From Ichthyophonus hoferi (Eukaryota; Opisthokonta; Ichthyosporea; Ichthyophonida; Ichthyophonidae), in the NCBI GenBank assembly GCA_002751075.1, contig NAOQ01000809.1, positions 1-24,765 of the forward strand: 24,765 nt of DNA, in the 5' to 3' direction. Every line of letters begins with the position of its first letter. Position 1 is the first letter of the stretch. The position numbers and the translations under genes were made by a program. The notes below the pieces were generated by a model. It saw nothing but the letters and a program-made list of their open reading frames with translations, was not told the origin of the DNA and ran no database searches. Shown piece after piece: positions 12,501 through 21,518 of the stretch.

Positions 12501-14225
12501 TGGTACGCTTGTATATGCATAGGCCTGGCGATAGTGCAAAGAATGGGCTCTGAAGAATAAATTTCTACATAATAATAATAATAATAGTTATAGTAATAAT
12601 AATAGTAATAGTATATATATATAGCAACAATAATAATAATAATAGTGGCAATAATAGTAATGATAATGGCAATACTAATACGATCAGTAATCATTATATA
12701 TATATATAATGGATACACATATGTAAGTGTGTAAATAGACAAGAAAGCTCTAACACGTTTTATCTCCAAGTATTATTACTCCTCATGACCTTAGACCAAT
12801 ATTATCCAATCAACAGCCTTATATGTATAGGGCAGTATGCTACAGAGAATTACCAATCATAACTCTCCCATTAACCTCCTTCACAGCCAATTGAATGTGC
12901 TCAACTGANNNNNNNNNNNNNNNNNNNNNNNNNNNNNNNNNNNNNNNNNNNNNNNNNNNNNNNNNNNNNNNNNNNNNNNNNNNNNNNNNNNNNNNNNNNN
13001 NNNNNNNNNNNNNNNNNNNNNNNNNNNNNNNNNNNNNNNNNNNNNNNNNNNNNNNNNNNAATGGCAATACTAATACGATCAGTAATCATTATATATATAT
13101 ATAATGGATACACATATGTAAGTGTGTAAATAGACAAGAAAGCTCTAACACGTTTTATCTCCAAGTATTATTACTCCTCATGACCTTAGACCAATATTAT
13201 CCAATCAACAGCCTTATATGTATAGGGCAGTATGCTACAGAGAATTACCAATCATAACTCTCCCATTAACCTCCTTCACAGCCAATTGAATGTGCTCAAT
13301 CCCACCACACGAGGACTATTACCATCTTTGGTAGGGGCGGAGATAGAAGCGGTAGCCCATTTGGTAATACAAAGAAGATGGAACACCTTGTAGCACACGT
13401 CACAGGACCAGACAGGGGCTTTGCGGCGTATATTCTCATAGCAGACTATACATTCTAGGGTCTCCTGCCGTAATTGCTCAGCCAGGTCCACTACAGTCCC
13501 CCCTCCCCCGATGAGTGTAATAACTTAGGTCGGGTAAGGTGTACCGGATGGACTATGCTATATAGAGCTATGATACGTACATGTCATAGGAAAGAGATGT
13601 TACACAACCAGCCATGATAACAAGCATCACATACTACTGCTGGGCGAAGTTGAGTATATAAACAATACAGAGCCTGGATAGTAGAAGGGGAAAAGAGACT
13701 AAAGACAACATTGTACATAAATAGTTTATCCAATCAAGCATTATCCAAGACACTCTTAAGGCAGATCTCCCTCTTGCTATTGGTCAAGGTGTAAAGAGAA
13801 AGGGACACTCTACCTGTTAATTGGGGGCTGTCTGGAGCAGCCTGATCCCCATTGGCTCTCGCCCTCCTTGGTTGGCGTCCCCTCCCACGCCCTCCCCCTC
13901 CTTCCTCCGTTAAGGGCTGTGATTGGTAACTACTATTGGTGGACTTCAACCCATTATTCATTCCAGAGCTCTCATTTAATTGGTCAAAACGGCTTGGCCC
14001 GGCGCCACCCCCCCTTCTTCCTCCTCGTCTCCCTTTCTGCTTGGGCTTAGGTGATTGGGCTGTAGTCTGACCCTCTACCACAAGTAAAGGGGCCTCCCCC
14101 TCCTGTTCAACTCGTGGTCTCCCTGGCCCTCTTCTTCCTCTTCCCCTACCTCTGTTGCTTGTAACCTTATTGGTAGAGGGTAGAGCCTGGGGCTCTGTTG
14201 TTGGCTGGACAGTACTACTATCCAT
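6552..14225 (-). CDS. NFX1: NFX1/Fap1-type RING and NF-X1 zinc-finger protein with R3H domain, 23 exons
   Basis: Nuclear/cytoplasmic zinc-finger protein of the NFX1 family (yeast Fap1, human NFX1); a role as a RING-type ubiquitin ligase and nucleic-acid binder is known for the family, not shown here. Minus-strand exons: 14225-13814, 13490-13323, 12128-11986, 11914-11859, 11790-11701, 11629-11514, 11089-10972, 10838-10757, 10679-10550, 10465-10430, 10200-10065, 9996-9881, 9818-9586, 9517-9458, 9384-9041, 8976-8897, 8280-8197, 8129-8076, 7764-7650, 7368-7299, 6999-6943, 6846-6795, 6724-6552. Every phase fits, giving 974 residues, near yeast Fap1. Residues 1-137 are Gly/Arg/Pro-rich with an AT-hook-like GPGRPR. 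The RING/PHD-like finger is at 151-200 (CIVC, WSCDVC, H175, C178, WRCPGC). NF-X1 fingers fill about 215-730, with cores such as [27 protein letters not shown] and CHKGPCP. The R3H domain is at about 829-864, with Arg839-x3-His843 in RKFVHEL and EPQRSV. The tail is acidic and ends DDWTELLD. The in-frame TGA just before ATG 14225 supports that start. Confidence 0.95.
8130..8196 (-). other. 67-bp intron with a consensus branch site
   Basis: Intron of the NFX1-type gene between exons 17 and 18, with donor G|GTGTGT. A perfect TACTAAT at 8150-8144 lies about 14-20 nt before the acceptor GGGACAG. Joining phase 1 to phase 1 restores the family residues VEAYF. It shows the minimal intron size and branch-site type used by this genome. 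Confidence 0.8.
8487..8889. repeat. Intronic satellite of 19-bp units (38-bp higher-order dimers)
   Basis: About 21 units of 19 bp. In the first 240 bp two variants alternate, CATATTAGCCTACAATCTA and GACATTAGCCTATAATCTA (often CACATTAG...), making a 38-bp dimer. From about 8735 on, a third type with TTAGTTTACAATC replaces them as 19-bp monomers, with two short insertions. The array fills most of the intron 8281-8896 of the NFX1-type gene and ends only about 6 bp from that intron's donor (8896). Confidence 0.97.
9997..10064 (-). other. 68-bp GC-AG intron
   Basis: Intron of the NFX1-type gene between exons 11 and 12. The donor is AAAAAG|GCATGT and the acceptor CATCCCCAG|GCATTG. Only this join (phase 2) continues the conserved block [14 protein letters not shown]. 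The nearest GT donor (GTCAGT, 4 nt downstream) leads to a stop with this acceptor. A CCTAATGAC branch-like site lies about 17 nt before the acceptor. Confidence 0.75.
12568..12712. repeat. AAT/AT-rich microsatellite tract
   Basis: Imperfect (AAT)n, (AGT/AAT)n and (AT)n runs within the intron between exons 2 and 3 of the NFX1-type gene. The minus-strand open frame over it is a poly-Tyr/Ile artefact. Such tracts commonly break assemblies, which fits the gap just downstream. Confidence 0.9.
12665..12904. repeat. Left copy of a 240-bp duplication flanking the assembly gap
   Basis: Appears identical, base for base, to 13060-13299 (offset 395). The left copy runs four bases further before the gap and there departs from the right copy. 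It looks like the overlapping end of a contig rather than a biological repeat. Confidence 0.92.
12909..13059. other. Assembly gap (151 N)
   Basis: A run of 151 N lying inside the intron between exons 2 and 3 of the NFX1-type gene, so it removes no modelled coding sequence. Confidence 1.
13060..13299. repeat. Right copy of the 240-bp duplication flanking the gap
   Basis: Starts at the first base after the N run and repeats 12665-12904. Collapsing the two copies would shorten the intron by 395 bp, to about 800 bp. Confidence 0.92.
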
Positions 14226-14688
14226 GGAGAGTCAGCTACAAACAAAGCAATGACTGCAACACTATAACAACCATACAGGAGGGGCGATATTGACTAGCTT
14301 GGGTTCAGTAGGCAATGATGTAAGCATAATTATGATGTTAAGCTATAGTTCTGTGTGCAGGTAAGAAGCATAATAGATATATGTGTTACTGGTGCATATA
14401 TATACTTGTGTGCCTAGTTCCAGAATAACTTTGTCTGTTTTTATAGTATATGTGTAGGTAATAAGTGAGTCAGTGGAATGACTCTAATATTATTATAGAT
14501 AGACATAGACAAATGTGTATATACACACACCCAGAATTAAACCACTTTGCCTTGATTGTTTACATGTTGTTGTACGGCATGAAAACAAGTATGTGTGGAG
14601 GGGGTGCCCCTTTATACTCTTATACTACCATCCAATCTTCCTACAAGCCTTGGTTCATCATAGGAGGAAATAAGTACCCACCTATTAC

Positions 14689-14798
14689 CAGCTAGTGCCC
14701 GTCTTGGTCTGTCCTGATTGGAGCCTTTGACCTCATCTTTTCTAGGCCCTCTGCCAACCCTTTCCTCATGCTGAGGTGAATCTCCAGCTGTCTTATCT
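14689..14798 (-). other. Candidate 5' exon of the NFX1-type gene
   Basis: On the minus strand a 110-bp stretch is bounded by acceptor CCTTTACAG and donor CTAGCTG|GTAATAG. The next acceptor downstream is the strong TTTGTTTGTAG ending at 14236, 10 bp before the modelled ATG. Its open frame is rich in Arg, Asp, Glu and Lys, like the gene's N-terminus. Spliced to 14235 it would be out of frame with the main ORF, so it is either a 5' UTR exon or needs another acceptor. Confidence 0.35.
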
Positions 14799-16944
14799 CT
14801 GTAAAGGTCTTGACGTTGGTCATCACCAACATATACAACTAACCCTACCCACCTTTCATATAGAGCTACCACCTACCTACTTTCTGAGTGCATATCACCT
14901 ATTCCTGCTGTCCTTTATAGATAGTCCTACTTGTAGTTCCGTCTTACAGTGCACCCCTTCTACCTGCAGGGCTTCCTATCTACTAGTGGAGTGATCTAGG
15001 GTGGGGGCTCATGAAAAGAAGGTAGATGATCGAATCTACAATATGGTTAATCGTCGATTAACAAGGGATCGCTAGCATTCCAAATCGTACGTATTAATAA
15101 CTTATTTTTGATTGCGATTATATCCATCGTTTATGCACCCTGGTTCCCAATTGAGTATTCTGTATGTTCCCCTAAGAAACAAAAATGAAGTCTTTTTTTA
15201 TTTAAAAATTTAATTTTAAAATGGCATTACATTGACATTTGAGATTTGACTACTAAAATGCAATACTTCCAACTGATGGGCAATATTCCAAAGAGAGGGT
15301 CGAGGGTGGTAAGCATTGACTCAATTATGTATTGTTATGACCAGCTAGCTTGTTGGTGCATAACGTACTACCAATAACTATATCCAGTAGAGTATGTATC
15401 ATCTACATAGCCTCCAAATAAGGGTGAGGGAAGGGAACGGGTTAGGTCCCTATTATTTCTGATGCTTTACAATAGTTGGTAATTGCACCACTTACAAAAA
15501 ATATTTACATATATTTTGTAGTTTGTATTTTGACTAAAAAATTTCAAAATAAATATTTTTACAGTTGAAGAAATAAATATTTTTTTAACCACAGTCAAGG
15601 ACTATTTTATTGTAGTGCATTGATAATTATTAAAGTTCAAGTATTCTGAAATTACTAAACAGAATACGATAATTTCATGCATAGATAAGCTATTAAAGGG
15701 TTATAACTTCCGGTATAATAATCTAACTCCTACTATAATCACCAGAAAACTATATGTACTATGCGATCCCTCAGCCCTAAGCAAACTAAGGAGCCCGTTT
15801 CTCTCCTTTCATTAGTTAATTAGGCGTGGATTAATAATTTATATTTAAATTAGATACTCCACTATCCTCATCAATAGCCTCGTCATTAATTTGTCGAACC
15901 GATGTTGTAACATTCCATTTATGATCGCTCTCATCCTGAACGATTAAAGAAATCTAACCAAAGTGGTGGTCCATCCAGAGGTCTCAAGTATACAATACAT
16001 TTTCAATTATGGTTTCCATGCGTAATTTTAAAGAACAATTTAATATGTTTGCTTTTTCATTTTAATATCACTATTTCTAACTGTTTGATTTTTTCTATCC
16101 AATATCTCACACTCATTCACTGCCATACAGGGTTTGGGTGGCATTAGGTTCTATCTTTTCATAATGTTCTAGGAGTTTCACCACTCGATTACCATTATCT
16201 AGATGTTACCATAAGCTATATGAGATCTACATTTAAGACTCTGCAATGATAGTATATGCCTTTTTAGGAAGACTTACAACTTGTACCCAACATGTTATTG
16301 GGCTATAAATAAATAAATATGATTGTAAAATTCATGATTTTTAAGATATTGACAAGTCTTGAAAGGTAGACAGACCAACAGGTACTGAAGACGTTTAAGA
16401 TTTTAACAATAGCTATAACAGTATGAAACAATAACTTAAACAACTTGGTAATGTAAAGCTACTACTTTGCTCTTTTTAACAAATAAATTTATTCTTCTAG
16501 TGCAAATTTAATACATTAAATAAACGAGTTTTTTTTCTTTTCACTAATACCTTAAAATGTACTATCAATATCTTGCTTTTTTAAGCTGAGTTTAATATTA
16601 CTCGTCTTAATAAAATTAGTAACTTTCTAATACGCATATTTCTTACTAATCACAGGCAGTGGTGTGAACAATCCTGGCTGAGATCTGTGCTCCATACGTA
16701 TAGTACAGTATAGGATCCCCTTGGCTTAAACCAGCCATTCATTCCAGTAATGCCTTAAATGTAAAACTAATTATAATCCTCTCAAGATAAGTCCGACGGT
16801 TTTCAGGAAACATTTGAAAATTTGGTTTTATTCAGTCTCCACCACATTGTCTAAATACTTTGTTGACTGTGAAGTGTGTTAATACAGGAACATCTGGCTG
16901 CTGCTGGCGGCTGATAGCCCAAGATTCGTCAAGATTGGTTAGTT

Positions 16945-16992
16945 GCATCATGATTTAGCTGCATAATGATTTAGCTGCATAATGATTTAATT
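16945..16992. repeat. 16-bp tandem repeat, three units
   Basis: Units close to GCATAATGATTTAGCT at 16945-16960, 16961-16976 and 16977-16992, followed by a partial fourth (ACATAATATTT). The first and third units differ from the middle one at few positions. Confidence 0.9.
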
Positions 16993-17415
16993 ACATAATA
17001 TTTTTGCCTGCTGATTGATTAATTTATCAATAATACATAATATATGAGCAGGTACACCAATGAGGTAGCTAGCTAAAGAGGTATTCTACGAAAGAGATAT
17101 TAGTATTGGATTATCAGGATAACATGATCTAAGTATAAATAATGTAAACCGGTCTAACGCGGTAATCCGTAGCAAAAATACGAAGTTCTCGTAACGCACA
17201 CAAATACTTTGCAGTTAATTGTATGTATATAATAATCCCATCGTTATTGTAATGTCCAATCCCCCGTTAAGCACTCAACATATGATAATCAGTGTCGAGA
17301 TCTCTCGCTCGCTTAGAACTCAGAACTGTTTCTATTTACTACTCCACCTACGGTAAGTTACTTTTCCTTTATTTATATTATCAAGAATAACAGTAATTAG
17401 CACTAGCATGAAATA

Positions 17416-17740
17416 GTGACAATAGCTATTATTTTACATCGTAACATATCACCCCTTGCTGATCGATCTTATTGTGCAATCTCTACATTCGCATCCAAGG
17501 GAATCAAATCATCGATTCTTTCTGAATTAGAACAGAGGTATAGTTACCAAAGCCAGGTACCTAGAGAGTCAGTATATGAGCCTGCTATAGAACCTCTGCC
17601 ACAATAAACCTGCCTTAAAGACAGATCCGATAAAGTGATTATTACTACCGCTGGTCCAGCAAATTTTATTATCAAATATGCAACTGGAAATTCCGACAGC
17701 TGTGGAGAAGTTGCTGGAACTGACAGATTCCGATAGGGCT
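17416..17740 (+). other. Decayed coding block of unknown family, copy A
   Basis: The segment 17479-17604 aligns without gaps over 42 codons to 24763-24638 on the minus strand. By my hand count 23 residues are identical, among them the block ISTFASK, and many codons differ only in the third base (TTC/TTT, AAG/AAA, TCC/TCA). Weaker similarity continues to about 17735. This pattern means the two copies diverged while encoding protein. I do not recognise the family: it could be a mobile or virus-like element or a host gene family. This copy looks broken and is best treated as a fossil. Confidence 0.6.
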
Positions 17741-17775
17741 ATGAGTCCAACACGTTTCCACTGCACCACTCTGCT
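17736..17775 (-). other. Fragment resembling the 5' half of initiator tRNA-Met
   Basis: Read on the minus strand from 17775, the sequence begins AGCAGAGTGGTGCAGTGGAA and runs through a CAT anticodon to CCC, matching the usual opisthokont initiator tRNA at most of about 40 positions, with the differences I see being transitions. The A box TGGTGCAGTGG is intact. The anticodon stem is mispaired, and past the anticodon arm the match fades: there is no good B box and no 3' acceptor strand. So it is not a working tRNA. It may be a tRNA pseudogene or the head of a tRNA-derived SINE. Confidence 0.5.
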
Positions 17776-19660
17776 ACATACAGATTCTGATACGAACTAA
17801 AATAGAAATTCCTCCTTCAGCAATAGCTGAATATAATCGTAATCGACATCTAAGATAGAGCCAATATACCTGTCTCCACATTGCCTTTTATTGAAAATAG
17901 ATCAAAATTAGCTATTACTAACGATAGTACAGAAATATCAACGATCGGTTACGAAAAAAATTGGAGATCCCAAGGAACGGTGGACAGGTCAAAGGATTTC
18001 CTACATATTATTATTGTCTTTGGAGAGTTGTACTGAATGTGTTAAGTGTATGCCCTAGTTCTCCAAAGTCAAAGTCCACTTTGAAGTTACTCTTGGAGGT
18101 CCCTTAGCATAAATTTTATGTAACAATATGTGAGCCATTATGATATCGTGCTTTATTATTCATTTTTAAACAGATTTATGCCGATTAACTAAATTATCGC
18201 TAAGGTTCAGTTGTAATATTATTGTTCAAGGCATAAAATGACCTAAGATAGCATACTGTATAAAATGATATGATTAATTGCTAGTTAATATTTAGTAGTT
18301 TCTCAAAAATTTAAATAGAAACTCGACTGAGAGACCCACAGCATTAGTGACCCAAGAAATTCTGTTATGCATTTGGGTCCCGGATAGCTTCCTGTCTAAC
18401 TTCCAATTATCGACAGAGGTGGCCATTATATTATTTACAAATTATTCCCCATGTCTTGCTATTGGTAGCCATGGTTATAGTTATGCTACGTAACGTTTTG
18501 AAACCATGTCTGGCCGTTGGCTTGCCATTAAGTTGAAGGTCATTTTCATTGCTGTAGCCATGTCACCAATGATATTCACATTTCGCATAAACATTTTCTA
18601 TTTTTATGAAGAATTAATCCTACTACATGAAGGAGCCACTCACGCATCTTTATTTTAGGCTGACTCTATTCCTTTTTATGACAACTCTTACTAAAAAACA
18701 GTAAAAAGTTTAAAAAAACATCACAGTCTATTCATAATATTTTATGTTAGGTATGTGATTTTTTATTTTATTTTTAGTCATGCCATAAATGCAACAACAT
18801 GTGCTAAGATTGTCATATGAGGATATAGATTACTGTTCCGTCAGGTTGTTTGCGATCATCCATTGGTGGATATGTTTACTTACCTGTTGCAATTAGTCAT
18901 ACGGTATTTTAAATAATCATTATCTACCAAAGATAAGTGTTAAAATTGTATAAATGTATCGTTAAGTGTATCATGGCATACTTATTTTGTCACTAGTAGG
19001 CCTCAGTAGTAGGCCTAAATACATATTTTTGATATTCATGGGCACAGAAACGCTAAAGTAGATTAGTTGTAATTCCAACGCCCAATAGGATGCTGATATC
19101 TAATAGCACATAGCCCTGTAGGATAACTCAAAGGTGTGCAAAAGCATAAACAAATCCACGAAAGGATTGTATTGGCTAATTTATTAACAGAACTATATAA
19201 AAAAGATATTATTGGGTTAAAAAAAGCACCCTTGGTAATATTTGAATAGCTAAGACTCTTTTAAAAGCCAATGGAATTCAATATTTTAGACGGAGGTCAT
19301 AGTTTCCTAGTCGCTTTCGCGATATTCTATCCCGAATATGAATAGCATAGCAGTAATTCATATGGCCCGAGACCGGACCCAGATCGGTTTGAAAAAAACC
19401 TCAAACTGTTACTCCAAGTCAAATTTAAAGAAGAAAAAAAGTTTTGTATGAGGAAAGCATAAATTTTATAATTTAACTCAGTATTCAATTTATTTTTAAT
19501 TTAAAACACTCAAAGAAGCAAGTATATGTGTATATATATTTGTTTTTAAAGCTTATATGTTCCTATAGGACTTTACTATATGCGATTTTAAACGTGGGAT
19601 CGGAAGGTGGAAGCACCACTTACTTGGGCAAATTGTCATTTTTGTACCAAACTATATAAC

Positions 19661-19807
19661 CGATTGGAGTTAATTTAACAAACCAAACCGGTCGGAATTT
19701 ACCCTAACCAGGGTTTTAAAATTGTAGTCTTGTAAGTCTTACACGCCAATCGGGTTCGTTCCAGGTAATCCATTTGGCCAATTAGATCGGCGTGGAACAT
19801 ATATAAA
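19661..19807 (+). promoter_or_regulatory. Putative promoter of the UNC93-like transporter gene
   Basis: TATATAAA at 19800-19807 lies 38 bp before the ATG. CCAAT boxes occur at 19746-19750 and 19778-19782, with an inverted one (CGATTGG) at 19661-19667. The motif AACCGAT/ATCGGTT and close variants recur around them (19383, 19659, 19685, 19746, 19787). The short TATA-ATG distance implies a very short 5' UTR. Assigned by motif only. Confidence 0.5.
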
Positions 19808-19844
19808 ACCTGTTCAAGGTAGAATCCAATATGTTAAGGATAAA

Positions 19845-21299
19845 ATGGGATTTTCGGAAACTCTACGTAGTGCAAAGACACAGATTGTTCTTGTCGCTAT
19901 AATTGCATTTTGTTGCCCGGGAATTTTTAATGCTTTAAGTGGACTTGGAGGGGCTGGGTCCAACAACCCAACTGTCGCCAACAATGCCAACACGGCCTTG
20001 TATGCAACATTTGCCATTTTTGGCTACTTTGGTGGCCTGTTCTTTAATGTGCTAGGTAACCGTATTTTAATGGGTGTGGGTGGGCTCTGCTATTGCTTCT
20101 ATGCAATTTCCCAGTATGTAGCGGGCATCGACAGCAAATATGATGGGCTAGCTATTGCTTCTGGTGCCGTTCTTGGTATTGGAGCCGGATGGTTCTGGAC
20201 AGCCCAAGGTGCCATGATGATGGCATATGCCACCCCACAGAAAAAGGGTACCTATATAGCTATTTTCTGGATTATTTTCAATTTGGGTGGTTTTGTAGGT
20301 GGTATTATTTCTTTTGGCCTGAACTTTAACAACAGTGTTGGAAAGGCCAATCCAGTCTCATACTTCACCTTTGCTGCAATAATGGCTGTGGGATCCGTGC
20401 TAGCATTTGCTCTATTGGTACCTCCTGGAAGCGTTATTCGTGAAGATGGCGAAGTAGTAGAATTCGAGAAGCAAACCGGTCCAGTGGAAGAGCTTAAGAA
20501 TGTTGCTATGATGTTCACCAACAAGAATATGCTTTTACTTACTCCGTTGTTTGTAGCTTCCAACTGGTTCTATACATACCAGTTCAATTCAGTCAATGGA
20601 AGCCTTTTCAGTGTGCGTTCCCGAGGTCTCAATTCTGCCCTCTACTGGGGATCACAGATGCTTGGCGCCTACCTGTTTGGCCAGTTGTTTCTTGACAGAC
20701 AGGATATGAGCAAGCGTCGTCGAGGAGTGTTGGGTCTTGCTATTTTATGCTTGTACTTTACCGTAACCTTTGCCCTTGGCTGTTATCTGCAGGTGGGCTT
20801 TAGGAATGGATTCGATACTACACCTAAAGATGATCCTCAATGTGCGGATTTGATCTGGTCGCCCAAAACCCTTTCTTGTCGACCTCGGTTAGATGTTGCA
20901 GATGGTGGCGAATACGTGTTTCCCTTATTTGTATTTTTGAATTATGGTATATGTGATGCTATGCTGCAGACATATGCATACTGGATTATGGGTGCCATCA
21001 GTACCAGCGTTAATGATGCAGCCCGGTTTGCAGGCTATTACAAAGGTGTTCAGTCAGTTGGTGCTGCTATAGCTTGGAGCATTGATAACACATTGTCTAC
21101 ACATAAGCATAGTATGCTGATACAGTTCCTCATTTGTTGGGCGATGTTTGAAGTCGCTGTTCCCTTCTGCTTTTTCTGTGCTTCCCGTAGTATTGACGAT
21201 TCAGTTGCTCTTGAAACCGGAGAGGAGAGTGGCAAGGTTGTCTCCGATGGGCAAACTGACAACGAAATCGAAGATTTAAAGAAATTAGAGGACTGCTAA
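19845..21299 (+). CDS. UNC93-like major facilitator superfamily membrane protein, intronless
   Basis: Integral membrane protein of the fungal UNC93-like group (DUF895/UNC-93 within the major facilitator superfamily); substrate unknown. It has 484 residues, the usual length, with about 11-12 hydrophobic segments (for example near 13-31, 50-70, 74-93, 100-128, 136-160, 171-193, 228-246, 264-283, 294-316, 357-376, 399-412 and 424-446). Family landmarks: CPGIFNALSGLGG (24-36), ANNANTALYATFAIFG (45-60), GWFWTAQGAMM (115-125), FNLGGFVGG (145-153), VIREDGEVV (197-205), ASNWFYTYQFN (238-248) and LYWGSQMLGA (266-275). The acidic hydrophilic tail (449-484) is probably cytosolic. The frame is unbroken, and it lacks introns while the two other genes here average one per 130 coding bases. 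The ATG follows a purine-rich AAGGATAAAATG context. An intron-free retrocopy, transfer, or a naturally intron-poor family are all possible. Confidence 0.95.
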   Translation: MGFSETLRSAKTQIVLVAIIAFCCPGIFNALSGLGGAGSNNPTVANNANTALYATFAIFGYFGGLFFNVLGNRILMGVGGLCYCFYAISQYVAGIDSKYDGLAIASGAVLGIGAGWFWTAQGAMMMAYATPQKKGTYIAIFWIIFNLGGFVGGIISFGLNFNNSVGKANPVSYFTFAAIMAVGSVLAFALLVPPGSVIREDGEVVEFEKQTGPVEELKNVAMMFTNKNMLLLTPLFVASNWFYTYQFNSVNGSLFSVRSRGLNSALYWGSQMLGAYLFGQLFLDRQDMSKRRRGVLGLAILCLYFTVTFALGCYLQVGFRNGFDTTPKDDPQCADLIWSPKTLSCRPRLDVADGGEYVFPLFVFLNYGICDAMLQTYAYWIMGAISTSVNDAARFAGYYKGVQSVGAAIAWSIDNTLSTHKHSMLIQFLICWAMFEVAVPFCFFCASRSIDDSVALETGEESGKVVSDGQTDNEIEDLKKLEDC

Positions 21300-21320
21300 G
21301 TTAATTAATAATTATTTTAA

Positions 21321-21347
21321 ACAACATGTCCCAGAGAGACATGTTGT
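21321..21347 (+). other. Perfect 10-bp hairpin in the 3' UTR of the transporter gene
   Basis: ACAACATGTC and GACATGTTGT form a perfect inverted repeat around a 7-nt loop (CCAGAGA), starting 22 bp past the stop codon. No T run follows and the organism is eukaryotic, so it is not a bacterial-type terminator. An RNA structure or protein-binding element is possible. Confidence 0.8.
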
Positions 21348-21368
21348 AGTATAGGCCAGTTTTTAAAT

Positions 21369-21374
21369 AATAAA
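21369..21374 (+). terminator. Putative poly(A) signal AATAAA
   Basis: AATAAA 70 bp after the transporter stop, within TTTTAAATAATAAATTG. A second AATAAA lies at 21513-21518 and could be used instead. Confidence 0.45.
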
Positions 21375-21426
21375 TTGAAATATGAATGAAAAGCCACTTA
21401 ATATGGAGTTTTTCGTTTTTTAGCAT

Positions 21427-21474
21427 TGCATACAATTTGGGGTATATATATGCATACAATTTGGGGTATATATA
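21427..21474. repeat. 24-bp perfect tandem duplication
   Basis: Two identical units, each TGCATACAATTTGG followed by GGTATATATA, at 21427-21450 and 21451-21474, followed by the start of a third (TGCAT). It lies between the two candidate poly(A) signals of the transporter gene. Confidence 0.95.
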
Positions 21475-21518
21475 TGCATTTATTTATTTATTTCTGGAAA
21501 TGTGTTTTTTCAAATAAA

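Larger units (their letters stand above)
14236..19660. other. AT-rich region between divergent genes, no confident gene
   Basis: More than 5 kb between the 5' end of the minus-strand NFX1-type gene and the promoter of the plus-strand transporter. Both promoters must lie at its ends. Inside I see only a candidate 5' exon (14798-14689), short repeats, a decayed coding block (17416-17740), a tRNA-like fragment (17775-17736) and long A/T runs. No other frame looks coding on either strand. Confidence 0.6.

Noticed and set aside
12386-12769. 127-codon minus-strand open frame rich in Tyr and Ile
   Set aside because: It is a translation of AAT/AT microsatellites inside an intron.
12840-13164. Open frames crossing the N run
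   Set aside because: They exist only because N codons contain no stops; no sequence supports them.
19740-19766. GGGTTCGTTCC as a tRNA B box
   Set aside because: No A box or cloverleaf fits upstream; it lies in the transporter promoter.
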